Part shown: piece by piece, positions 1 to 5,627 of the stretch
Position numbering within the stretch: position 1 is the stretch's first letter
Layout of the letters: each line of letters opens with the position of its first letter
Source of the DNA: Actinomycetota bacterium
Lineage (GTDB): Bacteria > Actinomycetota > Humimicrobiia > Humimicrobiales > Humimicrobiaceae
Assembly (NCBI GenBank): GCA_023488645.1
Contig: JAMDDL010000140.1
Span: 1-5,709 of the forward strand
Reading direction: 5' to 3'
Length of the DNA stretch: 5,709 nucleotides
Translations under genes and position numbers: made by a program
The notes under the pieces: generated by a model
Told to the model about the DNA's origin: nothing
What the model saw: only the letters and a program-made list of their open reading frames with translations
Databases searched by the model: none

Positions 1-51
1 TAAAAGAAAATTTAAAATTTAAATATTGAACTGTTGTTTTTTTATCAAAAT

Positions 52-80
52 TCAACAAACCGGCATTTCTATAATATAAT
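52..80 (+). promoter_or_regulatory. Putative sigma-70 promoter of the VWA gene
   Basis: A perfect TATAAT at 75-80 lies 17 bases after TCAACA (52-57, 4 of 6 matches to TTGACA). A second overlapping TATAAT starts at 70. Transcription would begin near 87, which rules out the TTG at 34 as start and leaves the ATGs at 91 and 109. The region is AT-rich, so chance matches are possible. Confidence 0.45.
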
Positions 81-108
81 TATTTCTCTAATGCATGTGA
101 ATTGTTTC

Positions 109-2769
109 ATGAATAATAATAATAACAATATTCAAAAAAGTAGATTTTCTTCAAGAAAAATTCCATCATATGCAAGGTATATTCTTGCAGCTCTTGTTGT
201 AATAAGCATGTTTGTTTTTTCATTTTTTTTAACAAACATTAATTCTCAAAAACCTTCAGCACATGCCCTTTTCGGAGAAGAATCATTTAAAGACATCGAT
301 ACAGGTTATGATTATATCCTTGTTATAGATGAATCGGGTTCCATGAAAAAAAATGATCCTCAGGATTTGAGAAAAGATGCAGCAAAGTTGTTTGTCTACC
401 TTGCTGAAGCCATGAACAAAGGCAACAGGGTTTTAATAAGCGGTTTTGGCGAGGTTACCAACATTTATGCACCATTAACGGATATTAGCGGTAATGAAAA
501 GTATATAAGTGAAGCAATCGATAAAATCAAGAGCGATCAGGATTTGACAGACATGAAAGGTGCGCTTGAAAAAATCAAGCAGATGCTGGATACAAGGATT
601 GATAAGAAAAAAACAGTTGTCATATTTCTTACTGATGGTTCGCTTACGCTTGATGACATTCCGCCTGAGAAGATAAAGGATAAGGATAAGAAACCCTCAA
701 GAGAAAAGCCGGGAAGGCCCAAATCTCCCGATGAAATCAACAAGGATGTCCGGGGAGATAAATACAATAGTTTAGGTGGCAAAAATGACGGTAGAGAAAT
801 CAATGCATACAGCACAGGTACATTAAAAGAAACAGACAACTATCTTGAAAATTACAAAAAAGAGCTTATAAACCTATGTTATAAATATGCAGATGAGGGC
901 ATCATTATTCATCCGATTGCTTTTACTAAAGAGACAGATATAAAAATTCTTGAGCAGATGGCATATATTACAGGTGGAGTTTGCTGGAAGCCTGAAAAAG
1001 CTGCAGACCTCAGGACTTCATTTATTGAAATTCTGAAAAATATAACCAACAGATTTATTAAAATTGAGGAACAGATACAAGCAGGAAGTTTAAAAGGAAA
1101 ATTCACTGTATGCAAATATATCAAAGAGCTTATTGTTATAGGACTAAAAAGTGATTACCAGAATGTTCCTCAGATTAAACTGACAGATTCGTCAGGCTCC
1201 GAGGCTCAATATGACGAATATGTGGAAGAAAATATCTTTAAGATTGCCAAAGTGAAAGCCCCTGCAGAAGGGGAATGGAACTATGAAATCAATGGCGACG
1301 GTATTTTTGCTTATGATATATTGAATGCTTTAGCGAAGGAACCACAATACTCTACATATACTGCAGATGCGCAAATCCCATTGAAAATTGATATTTCGGA
1401 AATTCTTAATCAGAGTGGTCCGGATATAATTGGTGACTTTAAAGTAAGTGCAAAAATTGAAGATCCCGAAGGCAGGATAACTGAAAGTACTGATTTTATT
1501 GATGATGGTGCAGGCAGTGACAACAAAGCTTCGGATGGTATTTTTACAGGAAAATATGGAATCAGCGGACTGAGCGGTTATTATACTGTCACATTTTTAA
1601 TAACAAATATGCCAACCGGTGCAATTTCAAGTAAAAGTTTAAATTTTGAAGCTGTAAAATTTCCTGTCAGTGTCAAAGTTATAGAGCCTTCAAAAGATTA
1701 TTATGCCCTGGACTCAGAAATCAGGATTGCAGCAAGTCTTGAACCAAATGGTGAATCCGGCAAGTCATTTGAACTCAAAAATTATGAACTTACCATAGAT
1801 ATCTCTGACTTGCAGGGAAAGATTGTCAGGAACCTGGCACTCCTTGATAACGGGAAAGGGGCAGATGAACAAGCCGGAGACGGAATTTACAGTGCCTCAT
1901 TCAGCAATACTTCTTCGGAGAGTATTTACAATATTGATTATTTTATCAGGGATATAACAAAGATGGATATACCTGCCTGTACGGGACTTTCTTCAGTTTT
2001 TGAGTTGAAGGCAGCACCTGCTTTTAATTTTGATATTGAGAACAACATGTTTGCAGGAGAACCGTCTGTCATCAAGGCAAACCTTGATGATTTCGGCAAG
2101 GCAGAATTTAAATATAAATTGGTAAAGCCTGACGGGAAAACTATTAAGGGAAGCCTTTATGATGATGGCAATTCGGTGCATGCAGATGAAGCTGCGGGAG
2201 ATGGTATTTACACTGAGATACTGCAGGGTCTGGATTTAACAGGACAGTATAATCTTAGTGTTGAAGGAACAATTCCATCTGAAGATGCAGCGGTTCCCGC
2301 AGTTGTTGAAGAAAATTTCAATAAGGATTTTAAAATAACAAACCTGCCTGAAAATCTTGAGTTTGGCAATAACATAAAAGTTAAGGAAGCAAGCTTTACA
2401 ATTCTTTCAAGAAGCACAACCAATGCAAGGCTTTCTATAGACAGCACCGGAATAAACAATGAGCTGGTAAAATCTGTAATGGTGAAAAGCAATGAAAATA
2501 TAACTGCAAATTCTGATAACCCTGTTGTTTTTCAGATTGAACTTAAGGATGGAATAAAAGCAGGAAATTATGAAATAAAAATTCCTGTAATTATTGAGAA
2601 TGCTGAAAATACATCATCCAGTGATATTCTGCTTAAGATTTCCATACCCGGAAAAACCACATTTTATCTCTTTATTATTGTTATTCTTGCAGGTATTGCC
2701 GGCATTGCCTCCATAGTGGTATTTGTATATTTTCTGTATATAAAACCCAGAAGAAGAGGTCTTTATTAG
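109..2769 (+). CDS. Membrane-anchored VWA-domain surface protein with three Ig-like repeats
   Basis: This encodes a predicted 886-residue extracytoplasmic protein anchored at both ends. Residues 24-41 form a hydrophobic segment after a Lys/Arg-rich start, and SAHA at 50-53 is a plausible signal cleavage site. The VWA domain spans about 65-320 with a complete MIDAS: D74-x-S76-x-S78 in DESGS, T147 in LTDM and D176 in LTDG, so it should bind a divalent cation and a protein or matrix ligand. A charged Lys/Asp/Pro-rich insert of about 65 residues (183-248) interrupts the VWA domain. Three DDG/DNG...DGIY/F motifs begin at 465, 580 and 685, spaced 115 and 105 residues, marking repeated beta-sandwich domains. 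Residues 852-878 form a transmembrane helix followed by KPRRR, giving an outside body and a short cytoplasmic tail. The frame is open back to a TTG at 34, but the promoter at 52-80 and the signal-peptide shape favour ATG 109. No clear Shine-Dalgarno is visible at either site. The partner and exact role are unknown. Confidence 0.88.
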   Translation: MNNNNNNIQKSRFSSRKIPSYARYILAALVVISMFVFSFFLTNINSQKPSAHALFGEESFKDIDTGYDYILVIDESGSMKKNDPQDLRKDAAKLFVYLAEAMNKGNRVLISGFGEVTNIYAPLTDISGNEKYISEAIDKIKSDQDLTDMKGALEKIKQMLDTRIDKKKTVVIFLTDGSLTLDDIPPEKIKDKDKKPSREKPGRPKSPDEINKDVRGDKYNSLGGKNDGREINAYSTGTLKETDNYLENYKKELINLCYKYADEGIIIHPIAFTKETDIKILEQMAYITGGVCWKPEKAADLRTSFIEILKNITNRFIKIEEQIQAGSLKGKFTVCKYIKELIVIGLKSDYQNVPQIKLTDSSGSEAQYDEYVEENIFKIAKVKAPAEGEWNYEINGDGIFAYDILNALAKEPQYSTYTADAQIPLKIDISEILNQSGPDIIGDFKVSAKIEDPEGRITESTDFIDDGAGSDNKASDGIFTGKYGISGLSGYYTVTFLITNMPTGAISSKSLNFEAVKFPVSVKVIEPSKDYYALDSEIRIAASLEPNGESGKSFELKNYELTIDISDLQGKIVRNLALLDNGKGADEQAGDGIYSASFSNTSSESIYNIDYFIRDITKMDIPACTGLSSVFELKAAPAFNFDIENNMFAGEPSVIKANLDDFGKAEFKYKLVKPDGKTIKGSLYDDGNSVHADEAAGDGIYTEILQGLDLTGQYNLSVEGTIPSEDAAVPAVVEENFNKDFKITNLPENLEFGNNIKVKEASFTILSRSTTNARLSIDSTGINNELVKSVMVKSNENITANSDNPVVFQIELKDGIKAGNYEIKIPVIIENAENTSSSDILLKISIPGKTTFYLFIIVILAGIAGIASIVVFVYFLYIKPRRRGLY

Positions 2770-2770
2770 G

Positions 2771-2854
2771 ATGGATATTGTTACCGGAGCTACGGTACAT
2801 ATTGGGAATGTAATTGTAAGAGATCTGCTTGCTAAAGGTAGAACATTGAAGTAA
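2771..2854 (+). pseudogene. C-terminal remnant of an FMN-binding (NosR/RnfG-like) domain
   Basis: A 27-codon frame begins one base after the VWA stop. Its product contains D2-I-V-T-G-A-T8, which fits the Dxx(S/T)GA(T/S) motif on which ApbE covalently attaches FMN in NqrC, RnfG and NosR-type proteins; T8 would be the flavinylated residue. The remainder, IGNVIVRDLLAKGR, resembles the helix that follows this motif in that family, although the residue usually Ser/Thr two places after T8 is His. The rest of an FMN-binding domain (normally about 80-100 residues) is absent upstream, where the VWA gene sits; the frame is open back only to a stop at 2741. I read this as the tail of a deleted gene. An AGAGGT about ten bases upstream could act as a ribosome site, so a real micro-ORF is possible but less likely. 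Confidence 0.45.
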
Positions 2855-2980
2855 AAGAAAAGAATGGTAAGAGAACTAAATATCCTGTTTATAAAGATTA
2901 AATTAAAACTACTTAAAAGATGTATTTAAAGTTGTGATAAGATAAATCCTTCCTATAGACATTTAAAAAATAGTAATTAT

Positions 2981-3008
2981 TAAAAAATTAAAATTTATGG
3001 CATAAATT
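2981..3008 (-). terminator. Weak AT-rich terminator candidate for the permease operon
   Basis: On the - strand, 11 bases after the last stop codon of the operon, there is an inverted repeat AATTTATG/CATAAATT (2992-3008, 8-base arms around one base), followed by a T-rich run TTAATTTTTT. As RNA, only about six A-U pairs with a five-base loop could form, so termination would be weak. It could equally be an AT-rich coincidence. Confidence 0.25.
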
Positions 3009-3018
3009 ATAATGGAGG

Positions 3019-3192
3019 TTATAAATTGTTAGCTTTCTCATAAATTGCTGCAATTTCGCCTTTTTTTACTACTAGTCCCATTACATAAGCAATAATTATT
3101 ATTACAAAAATATTTATTCCAAGTCTAAGCAGAGCAAACTTAAATCCAAGAGAGGACATTTCAAATAAAAGCATTGGTATTTTTGTGGTTGA
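3019..3192 (-). pseudogene. Continuation of the second permease half beyond an in-frame TGA
   Basis: After the TGA at 3193-3195 the same frame runs 57 more codons to a TAA at 3019-3021. It begins STTKIPMLLFE and contains a hydrophobic helix rich in Ile and Val (about residues 26-42 of this part). It aligns without gaps to the C-terminal part of the neighbouring permease half: the Glu of LLFE matches the Glu of PMEIKYF, and FALLR matches VAVLR. This shows it is the true end of the upstream gene, not a separate one. With the TGA read through, the whole protein would be 187 residues, close to the 166 of its partner. No ribosome site or convincing restart codon is seen inside. It is therefore either dead sequence after a TGG-to-TGA change, a readthrough product, or the result of a base error. 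Confidence 0.8.
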
Positions 3193-3582
3193 TCAGGCTC
3201 CAATAAGTATAATGATATTTGAAAACTTAACTTGTTTTTTCATAAATACTGCTGCAACTGGAAAGGCACCATAAAGCGGACCTGCAGCAACTGACCCAAA
3301 GAAAAAGGCAATAAGTATTCCTTTAAAACCTGAACCTTCTCCCATAAATTTTATCATTGTCTCTTTAGGAACCCATACATCAAGTAGTCCAATTAAAATA
3401 AATATTGGTGGTAGGACAAGCAGTATCTCCTTAAAACTGTAAATTATTACATCAGTTGCTTTAATTGCTGCATCAAATTTAAAAATAAAAAGAATACCAA
3501 GTAAAACAAGTGTGATAAAAAAGAATAAATACTGTTTTAAAAAACCTTTTATATTAAAAGATTTTTTACTTTTTTCTTCCAT
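3193..3582 (-). CDS. Half-size permease, COG0701/UPF0718 (ArsP-like) type, cut short by TGA
   Basis: As written, this makes a 129-residue membrane protein. Hydrophobic segments lie at about 18-35, 44-66 and 86-113. Family-like motifs are LLDVWVPKETMIKFMGEGSG (67-86) and GSVAAGPLYGAFPVAAVF (96-113). The same pattern, GExSG...GSV...P...AFP, occurs in the adjacent gene, so the two are paralogous halves of one permease that probably work as a heterodimer in the cytoplasmic membrane. Larger one-chain relatives (ArsP, YraQ) export organoarsenicals or have unknown substrates; the substrate here cannot be inferred. The ATG at 3582 is 11 bases after the preceding stop, with AGAG overlapping that stop as a weak ribosome site, so translation is probably coupled. 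The frame ends at TGA in codon 130, at a position where relatives, as I recall them, read GAWSTTK. Without the last 57 residues the transporter half is probably non-functional. Confidence 0.8.
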   Translation of the reverse strand: MEEKSKKSFNIKGFLKQYLFFFITLVLLGILFIFKFDAAIKATDVIIYSFKEILLVLPPIFILIGLLDVWVPKETMIKFMGEGSGFKGILIAFFFGSVAAGPLYGAFPVAAVFMKKQVKFSNIIILIGA

Positions 3583-3593
3583 GTTTTAACTCT

Positions 3594-4094
3594 CTATTTC
3601 CAGATTGTAAGAATTAACCCAATTAAGTATGCTACCCCAATTGATAAAACCAACGATAATACATTTCTAAGCACAGCAACTTTTTTATTAAAATATTTTA
3701 TCTCCATTGGAAGAGTCACAATCCCAACCATCATTAAGGTCTGAACAAATGCAGCAATTTGAATATAACCTGCCCCGCCTTCAAAAAGCAAAGCAGCAGT
3801 AGGAAAAGCGATAAAACCTGGAATTAGAGTGACAGATCCAACTACTGAAGCCAGTAAAACACCTAATACTCCTGACTTTTCTCCAATTATTCTGCTTATA
3901 AGATTGGTATCAAGTATGGAAAGAATTAGACCTATTAGTAGAATTACTCCTAAAAGCATTGGCAGGATGTTTTTAAAAGAATTCCATGCTTTAAGTAATG
4001 CCTGTTTGGTTTTCTGCCTGCTTTTTATAAGTGAAACTACCAGAAGCACTATTGCTATAAAATATATAGCTCCATTGAAAATATAGTTACCCAA
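3594..4094 (-). CDS. Half-size permease, COG0701/UPF0718 (ArsP-like) type, intact partner
   Basis: This is a 166-residue integral membrane protein with hydrophobic segments at about 7-22, 42-61, 76-92, 111-128 and 146-163. Key motifs are ISRIIGEKSG (66-75), GSVTLIPGFIAFPTAALLFE (86-105) and LMMVGIVTLPMEIKYF (120-135), followed by a conserved-looking LR at 142-143. The GExSG, GSV, AFP and Glu positions recur in the next gene, which marks the pair as two halves of a split permease. The start is TTG at 4094, with AAAAAGG (4103-4109) overlapping the stop of the PadR gene. The gap to that gene is only 13 bases, so coupled translation is likely. As a member of the same operon as a PadR repressor, it is presumably made when the repressor is relieved. 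The transported substrate is unknown; metal, metalloid or organic anion export are all guesses from family relatives. Confidence 0.85.
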   Translation of the reverse strand: MGNYIFNGAIYFIAIVLLVVSLIKSRQKTKQALLKAWNSFKNILPMLLGVILLIGLILSILDTNLISRIIGEKSGVLGVLLASVVGSVTLIPGFIAFPTAALLFEGGAGYIQIAAFVQTLMMVGIVTLPMEIKYFNKKVAVLRNVLSLVLSIGVAYLIGLILTIWK

Positions 4095-4107
4095 TTTGAT
4101 TGCCTTT

Positions 4108-4485
4108 TTATTTGCCTAGCTTATGAAATCTTTCTAAAAATATTTTAAAGATTTTTTCTCTATCTTTTATAAATTCTACCCAACGATTAAGCTCATCATT
4201 TCCTTCTTTGGTAATAGAGTAGTTCTTTTTTGCTGGACCTGATTTATTAATCTCCCATTGCGACTTTATAAATCCTTCTCCTTCAAGCAGGTTTAATGTT
4301 CTATAAATTGCACCGAAATCATGGCCTGATTCTGTAAAACCCATCTTTGAATATTTTTCTGTTAGTTCATATCCGTAGGAACTACCTTCAGAAAGCAATA
4401 ATAAAATTGATGGAACAAGAAATCGTTCCATTCTCTTTGAACCACATCTGCAAACTTTGTCATGACAATTTTTTTCTTCACACAT
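4108..4485 (-). CDS. PadR-family transcriptional repressor with N-terminal cysteine cluster
   Basis: This is a 125-residue DNA-binding protein. The winged helix-turn-helix spans about 21-95: the PSILLLLSEGSSYGYEL region (25-41) is the first helix pair, GAIYRTLNLLEGEGFI (58-73) is the recognition helix region, and GPAKKNYSIT (83-92) is the wing, all typical of PadR (PF03551). A C-terminal helix (about 95-123) is a likely dimerisation arm. The N-terminus carries Cys2, Cys7, Cys12 and Cys14, which could bind a metal or sense oxidation; this is inference, not a known property of this protein. The ATG at 4485 lies 16 bases after the previous stop and has no strong ribosome site. A second ATG at Met19 would remove the cysteines, but the CxCG just before the domain is common in PadR relatives, so the longer form is preferred. 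It probably autorepresses the operon through the inverted repeat at 5027-5045. Confidence 0.9.
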   Translation of the reverse strand: MCEEKNCHDKVCRCGSKRMERFLVPSILLLLSEGSSYGYELTEKYSKMGFTESGHDFGAIYRTLNLLEGEGFIKSQWEINKSGPAKKNYSITKEGNDELNRWVEFIKDREKIFKIFLERFHKLGK

Positions 4486-4501
4486 TTTAGCTTTATTAGG
4501 G

Positions 4502-4705
4502 TTACTCTAAATCTTTAAGCCTGACATCAATTTCTTCTATTTGTTCCTGTAGTTTCTCTTTATGTTCTTTTAGCAATTCAATTTGTTCACTTCTTGAAGG
4601 AAAAATTATTTCCTGGCTAAATTTATGACTCTTCTGCAAATTATGATGGCCTGATGTCTGACAACAATAATTTACTGAACTATCAGACTGATTATCACAA
4701 CACAT
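4502..4705 (-). CDS. Small Cys/His-rich protein with C-terminal coiled coil
   Basis: This 67-residue soluble protein is not confidently assigned to a named family. Residues 1-28 contain paired cysteines (C2-C3 and C14-C15) and three histidines (H20, H21, H27), a plausible metal-binding patch. Residues 39-67 form an amphipathic coiled coil (for example LLKEHKEKLQEQIEEI), similar in style to the C-terminal part of DUF5320-type small proteins found beside metal and redox genes. The ATG at 4705 starts one base after the cupin stop, and a near-perfect AAGGAGG (4714-4720) inside the end of the cupin gene sets this start and suggests strong translation. Its position between a cupin and a cysteine-bearing PadR repressor suggests a metal-binding accessory or sensor role, which is inference. 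Confidence 0.75.
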   Translation of the reverse strand: MCCDNQSDSSVNYCCQTSGHHNLQKSHKFSQEIIFPSRSEQIELLKEHKEKLQEQIEEIDVRLKDLE

Positions 4706-4706
4706 T

Positions 4707-5015
4707 TTAATTGCCTCCTTTTATTTGTATTCCTAACATTTTCATACCATTTTTTGTTTTTAAAGAAATCCTTGCAGGTTCGGTTATAACACAATTACCT
4801 GTAAAAATTTTATCTTTCTTGGAATTAACTTTAATTTCACCTTCACCGTCTATTACATAAAAAATAACGCTATCTTTCATTTCGCAGTAAGGAATTTCTT
4901 CATTTTTAGCAAGATTGATAACCCTTACTTTAAAGTCATCAGATTTAAAAAATACATTCTTGGCTCTGTCTTTATAAGGAAAAGTTTTTATTATTTTTAA
5001 ATCAAATAGAAGCAT
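4707..5015 (-). CDS. Small cupin-fold protein lacking canonical metal ligands
   Basis: This 102-residue protein is the first gene of the operon. It fits a single cupin barrel: VRVINLAKNEEIPYCEM (30-46) and VIFYVIDGEGEI (50-61) correspond to cupin motif 1, and DKIFTGNCVITEP (68-80) to motif 2. The His-x-His and downstream Glu/His that hold metal in enzyme cupins are not present; Cys44 and Glu45 occupy that area. It is therefore more likely a ligand-binding or scaffold protein than a classic metal dioxygenase. The ATG at 5015 is the only start after an in-frame stop at 5037-5039. No Shine-Dalgarno is seen upstream, and the leader would be only about 30 bases from the predicted transcription start. 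The next gene follows after one base, so the two are co-translated. Confidence 0.78.
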   Translation of the reverse strand: MLLFDLKIIKTFPYKDRAKNVFFKSDDFKVRVINLAKNEEIPYCEMKDSVIFYVIDGEGEIKVNSKKDKIFTGNCVITEPARISLKTKNGMKMLGIQIKGGN

Positions 5016-5026
5016 ATAAATAAATC

Positions 5027-5045
5027 TATATGTTAATTACATATA
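5027..5045. promoter_or_regulatory. Inverted repeat, candidate PadR operator
   Basis: TATATGT and ACATATA form perfect 7-base arms around TAATT. The site lies between the -10 box of the operon promoter and the cupin start codon, where a bound repressor would block transcription. PadR proteins of lactic acid bacteria bind ATGT/ACAT inverted repeats (there with an 8-base spacer; here the ATGT and ACAT are 5 apart). The operon encodes a PadR protein, so autoregulation is the simplest reading. Confidence 0.5.
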
Positions 5046-5052
5046 TATGCTT

Positions 5053-5081
5053 ATAATAAACATTTTAATTAATCTTGTCAA
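5053..5081 (-). promoter_or_regulatory. Sigma-70 promoter of the cupin-PadR-permease operon
   Basis: Reading the - strand, a perfect -35 TTGACA (5081-5076) is followed after exactly 17 bases by TATTAT (5058-5053), which matches the -10 consensus at five of six positions. Transcription should start near 5046, giving a leader of about 31 bases to the cupin ATG. All five downstream genes are separated by 1-16 bases, so this is probably the only promoter for the operon. Confidence 0.75.
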
Positions 5082-5123
5082 TTACTTAATTTCCTATACA
5101 TCTCTGGTAGAAAGCAGCAATAA

Positions 5124-5149
5124 TAGGTGCTCAAACCTAGAAATTTTTT
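5124..5149 (+). other. Small hairpin followed by T-run in the divergent intergenic region
   Basis: TAGGT and ACCTA (5-base arms, loop GCTCAA, 5124-5139) are followed by GAAA and six T's (5144-5149). On the + strand this has the shape of a short intrinsic terminator, but no + gene ends nearby, and the SHOCT promoter is downstream. The stem is short and could be chance. The remainder of 5082-5201 shows nothing I recognise, including no known riboswitch. Confidence 0.2.
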
Positions 5150-5201
5150 CATCACTTGGTAGGGTTAATCTGATTTACATCTGAATTTTAATAAAAATTA
5201 T

Positions 5202-5229
5202 TTGACATTATTAAAATTTGTGTTAACAT
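5202..5229 (+). promoter_or_regulatory. Promoter of the SHOCT membrane-protein gene
   Basis: A perfect TTGACA (5202-5207) precedes, at 16 bases, TAACAT (5224-5229, four of six), which carries an extended -10 TGT just upstream. Transcription would start near 5236, giving a 71-base leader. An overlapping alternative is TTGTGT (5218-5223), 17 bases, TATAAA (5241-5246). Confidence 0.55.
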
Positions 5230-5234
5230 GTTAA
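5223..5234. promoter_or_regulatory. 12-bp palindrome over the SHOCT promoter, possible shared operator
   Basis: TTAACATGTTAA is a perfect palindrome that covers the -10 region. With the next base it contains ATGTTAAT, an 8-mer also present in the operon inverted repeat (5030-5037). This could be a second binding site for the PadR protein, which would tie the SHOCT gene to the operon. In AT-rich DNA the match may be fortuitous. Confidence 0.35.
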
Positions 5235-5306
5235 TAAATTTATAAACTATTAAACATTTATAAATTATTTAATAACTATATAAAAAATAATAAGGAGTAA
5301 ATTATT

Positions 5307-5543
5307 ATGATGTGGGGATGGCCAATGATGGGCTTTGGTGGTTTTGGAATGATTTTTGGTTTTATTTTTTTTGTGGCAATAGTAATAGGGGTAATATTTT
5401 TAATTGTATGGCTTGTAAGAAGATCAGGCTATAATGTTATAGAAAAAACCAGCACGCACTCTTTAGAGATATTAAAAGAAAGGTATGCGAAGGGTGAACT
5501 AACTAAAGAGCAGTATGAAAATATGAAAAAAGAACTGATGTAA
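5307..5543 (+). CDS. SHOCT-domain small membrane protein
   Basis: This is a 78-residue protein. The N-terminus is rich in Met, Trp and Gly (MMWGWPMMGFGGFGM), followed by a single transmembrane helix at about 14-37 and a positively charged RR at 38-39. The C-terminal 28 residues, SLEILKERYAKGELTKEQYE (52-71) and on, are a clear SHOCT domain (PF09851), a short helical pair usually found at protein termini and thought to mediate oligomerisation. The length and layout match the common small MMWGW-type SHOCT proteins. The start at 5307 has AAGGAG (5292-5297) nine bases upstream; an immediately following second ATG at 5310 is an alternative. It is transcribed divergently from the permease operon, across a 291-base region with a possible shared operator. 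The Met-rich N-terminus hints at a metal connection, but the function is unknown. Confidence 0.88.
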   Translation: MMWGWPMMGFGGFGMIFGFIFFVAIVIGVIFLIVWLVRRSGYNVIEKTSTHSLEILKERYAKGELTKEQYENMKKELM

Positions 5544-5627
5544 TAAATTAATACTATTCTTTTAGGTAAAAAATATAAAACAATAACGGTTTTACAAGGC
5601 AGATATGGTATCACAATTGGCATGGAA

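Noticed and set aside
34..108. N-terminal extension of the VWA protein from a TTG at 34
   Set aside because: It overlaps a good promoter (52-80), has no ribosome site, and would put 25 unlikely residues before a normal signal peptide.
109..140. AAT/AAC run encoding poly-Asn at the VWA N-terminus as a phase-variable repeat
   Set aside because: Only six codons and broken by AAC; a trinucleotide unit cannot shift the frame.
537..2492. Open frames on the - strand inside the VWA gene (537-839, 909-1124, 1993-2181, 2208-2492)
   Set aside because: They lie opposite a well-supported gene, and their products have no recognisable domains; they are antisense shadows.
3011..3044. TGGAGGT ribosome-like site with a TTG start on the + strand
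   Set aside because: The frame closes after five codons and overlaps the end of the permease gene on the other strand.
3154..3195. Selenocysteine at the in-frame TGA
   Set aside because: The site corresponds to Trp, not Cys, in relatives as I recall them, and the AT-rich sequence just downstream shows no convincing SECIS stem-loop.
3829..4086. 85-codon + strand frame
   Set aside because: It is antisense to the intact permease half, and its sequence shows no domain or ribosome site.
5248..5274. AT-only inverted repeat (TATTAAA/TTTAATA) in the SHOCT leader as a riboswitch or attenuator
   Set aside because: It is almost pure A/T, with no conserved aptamer features; such repeats are expected by chance in this composition.
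5429..5623. 64-codon - strand frame
   Set aside because: It is antisense to the SHOCT domain and runs into noncoding DNA, with no support for expression.
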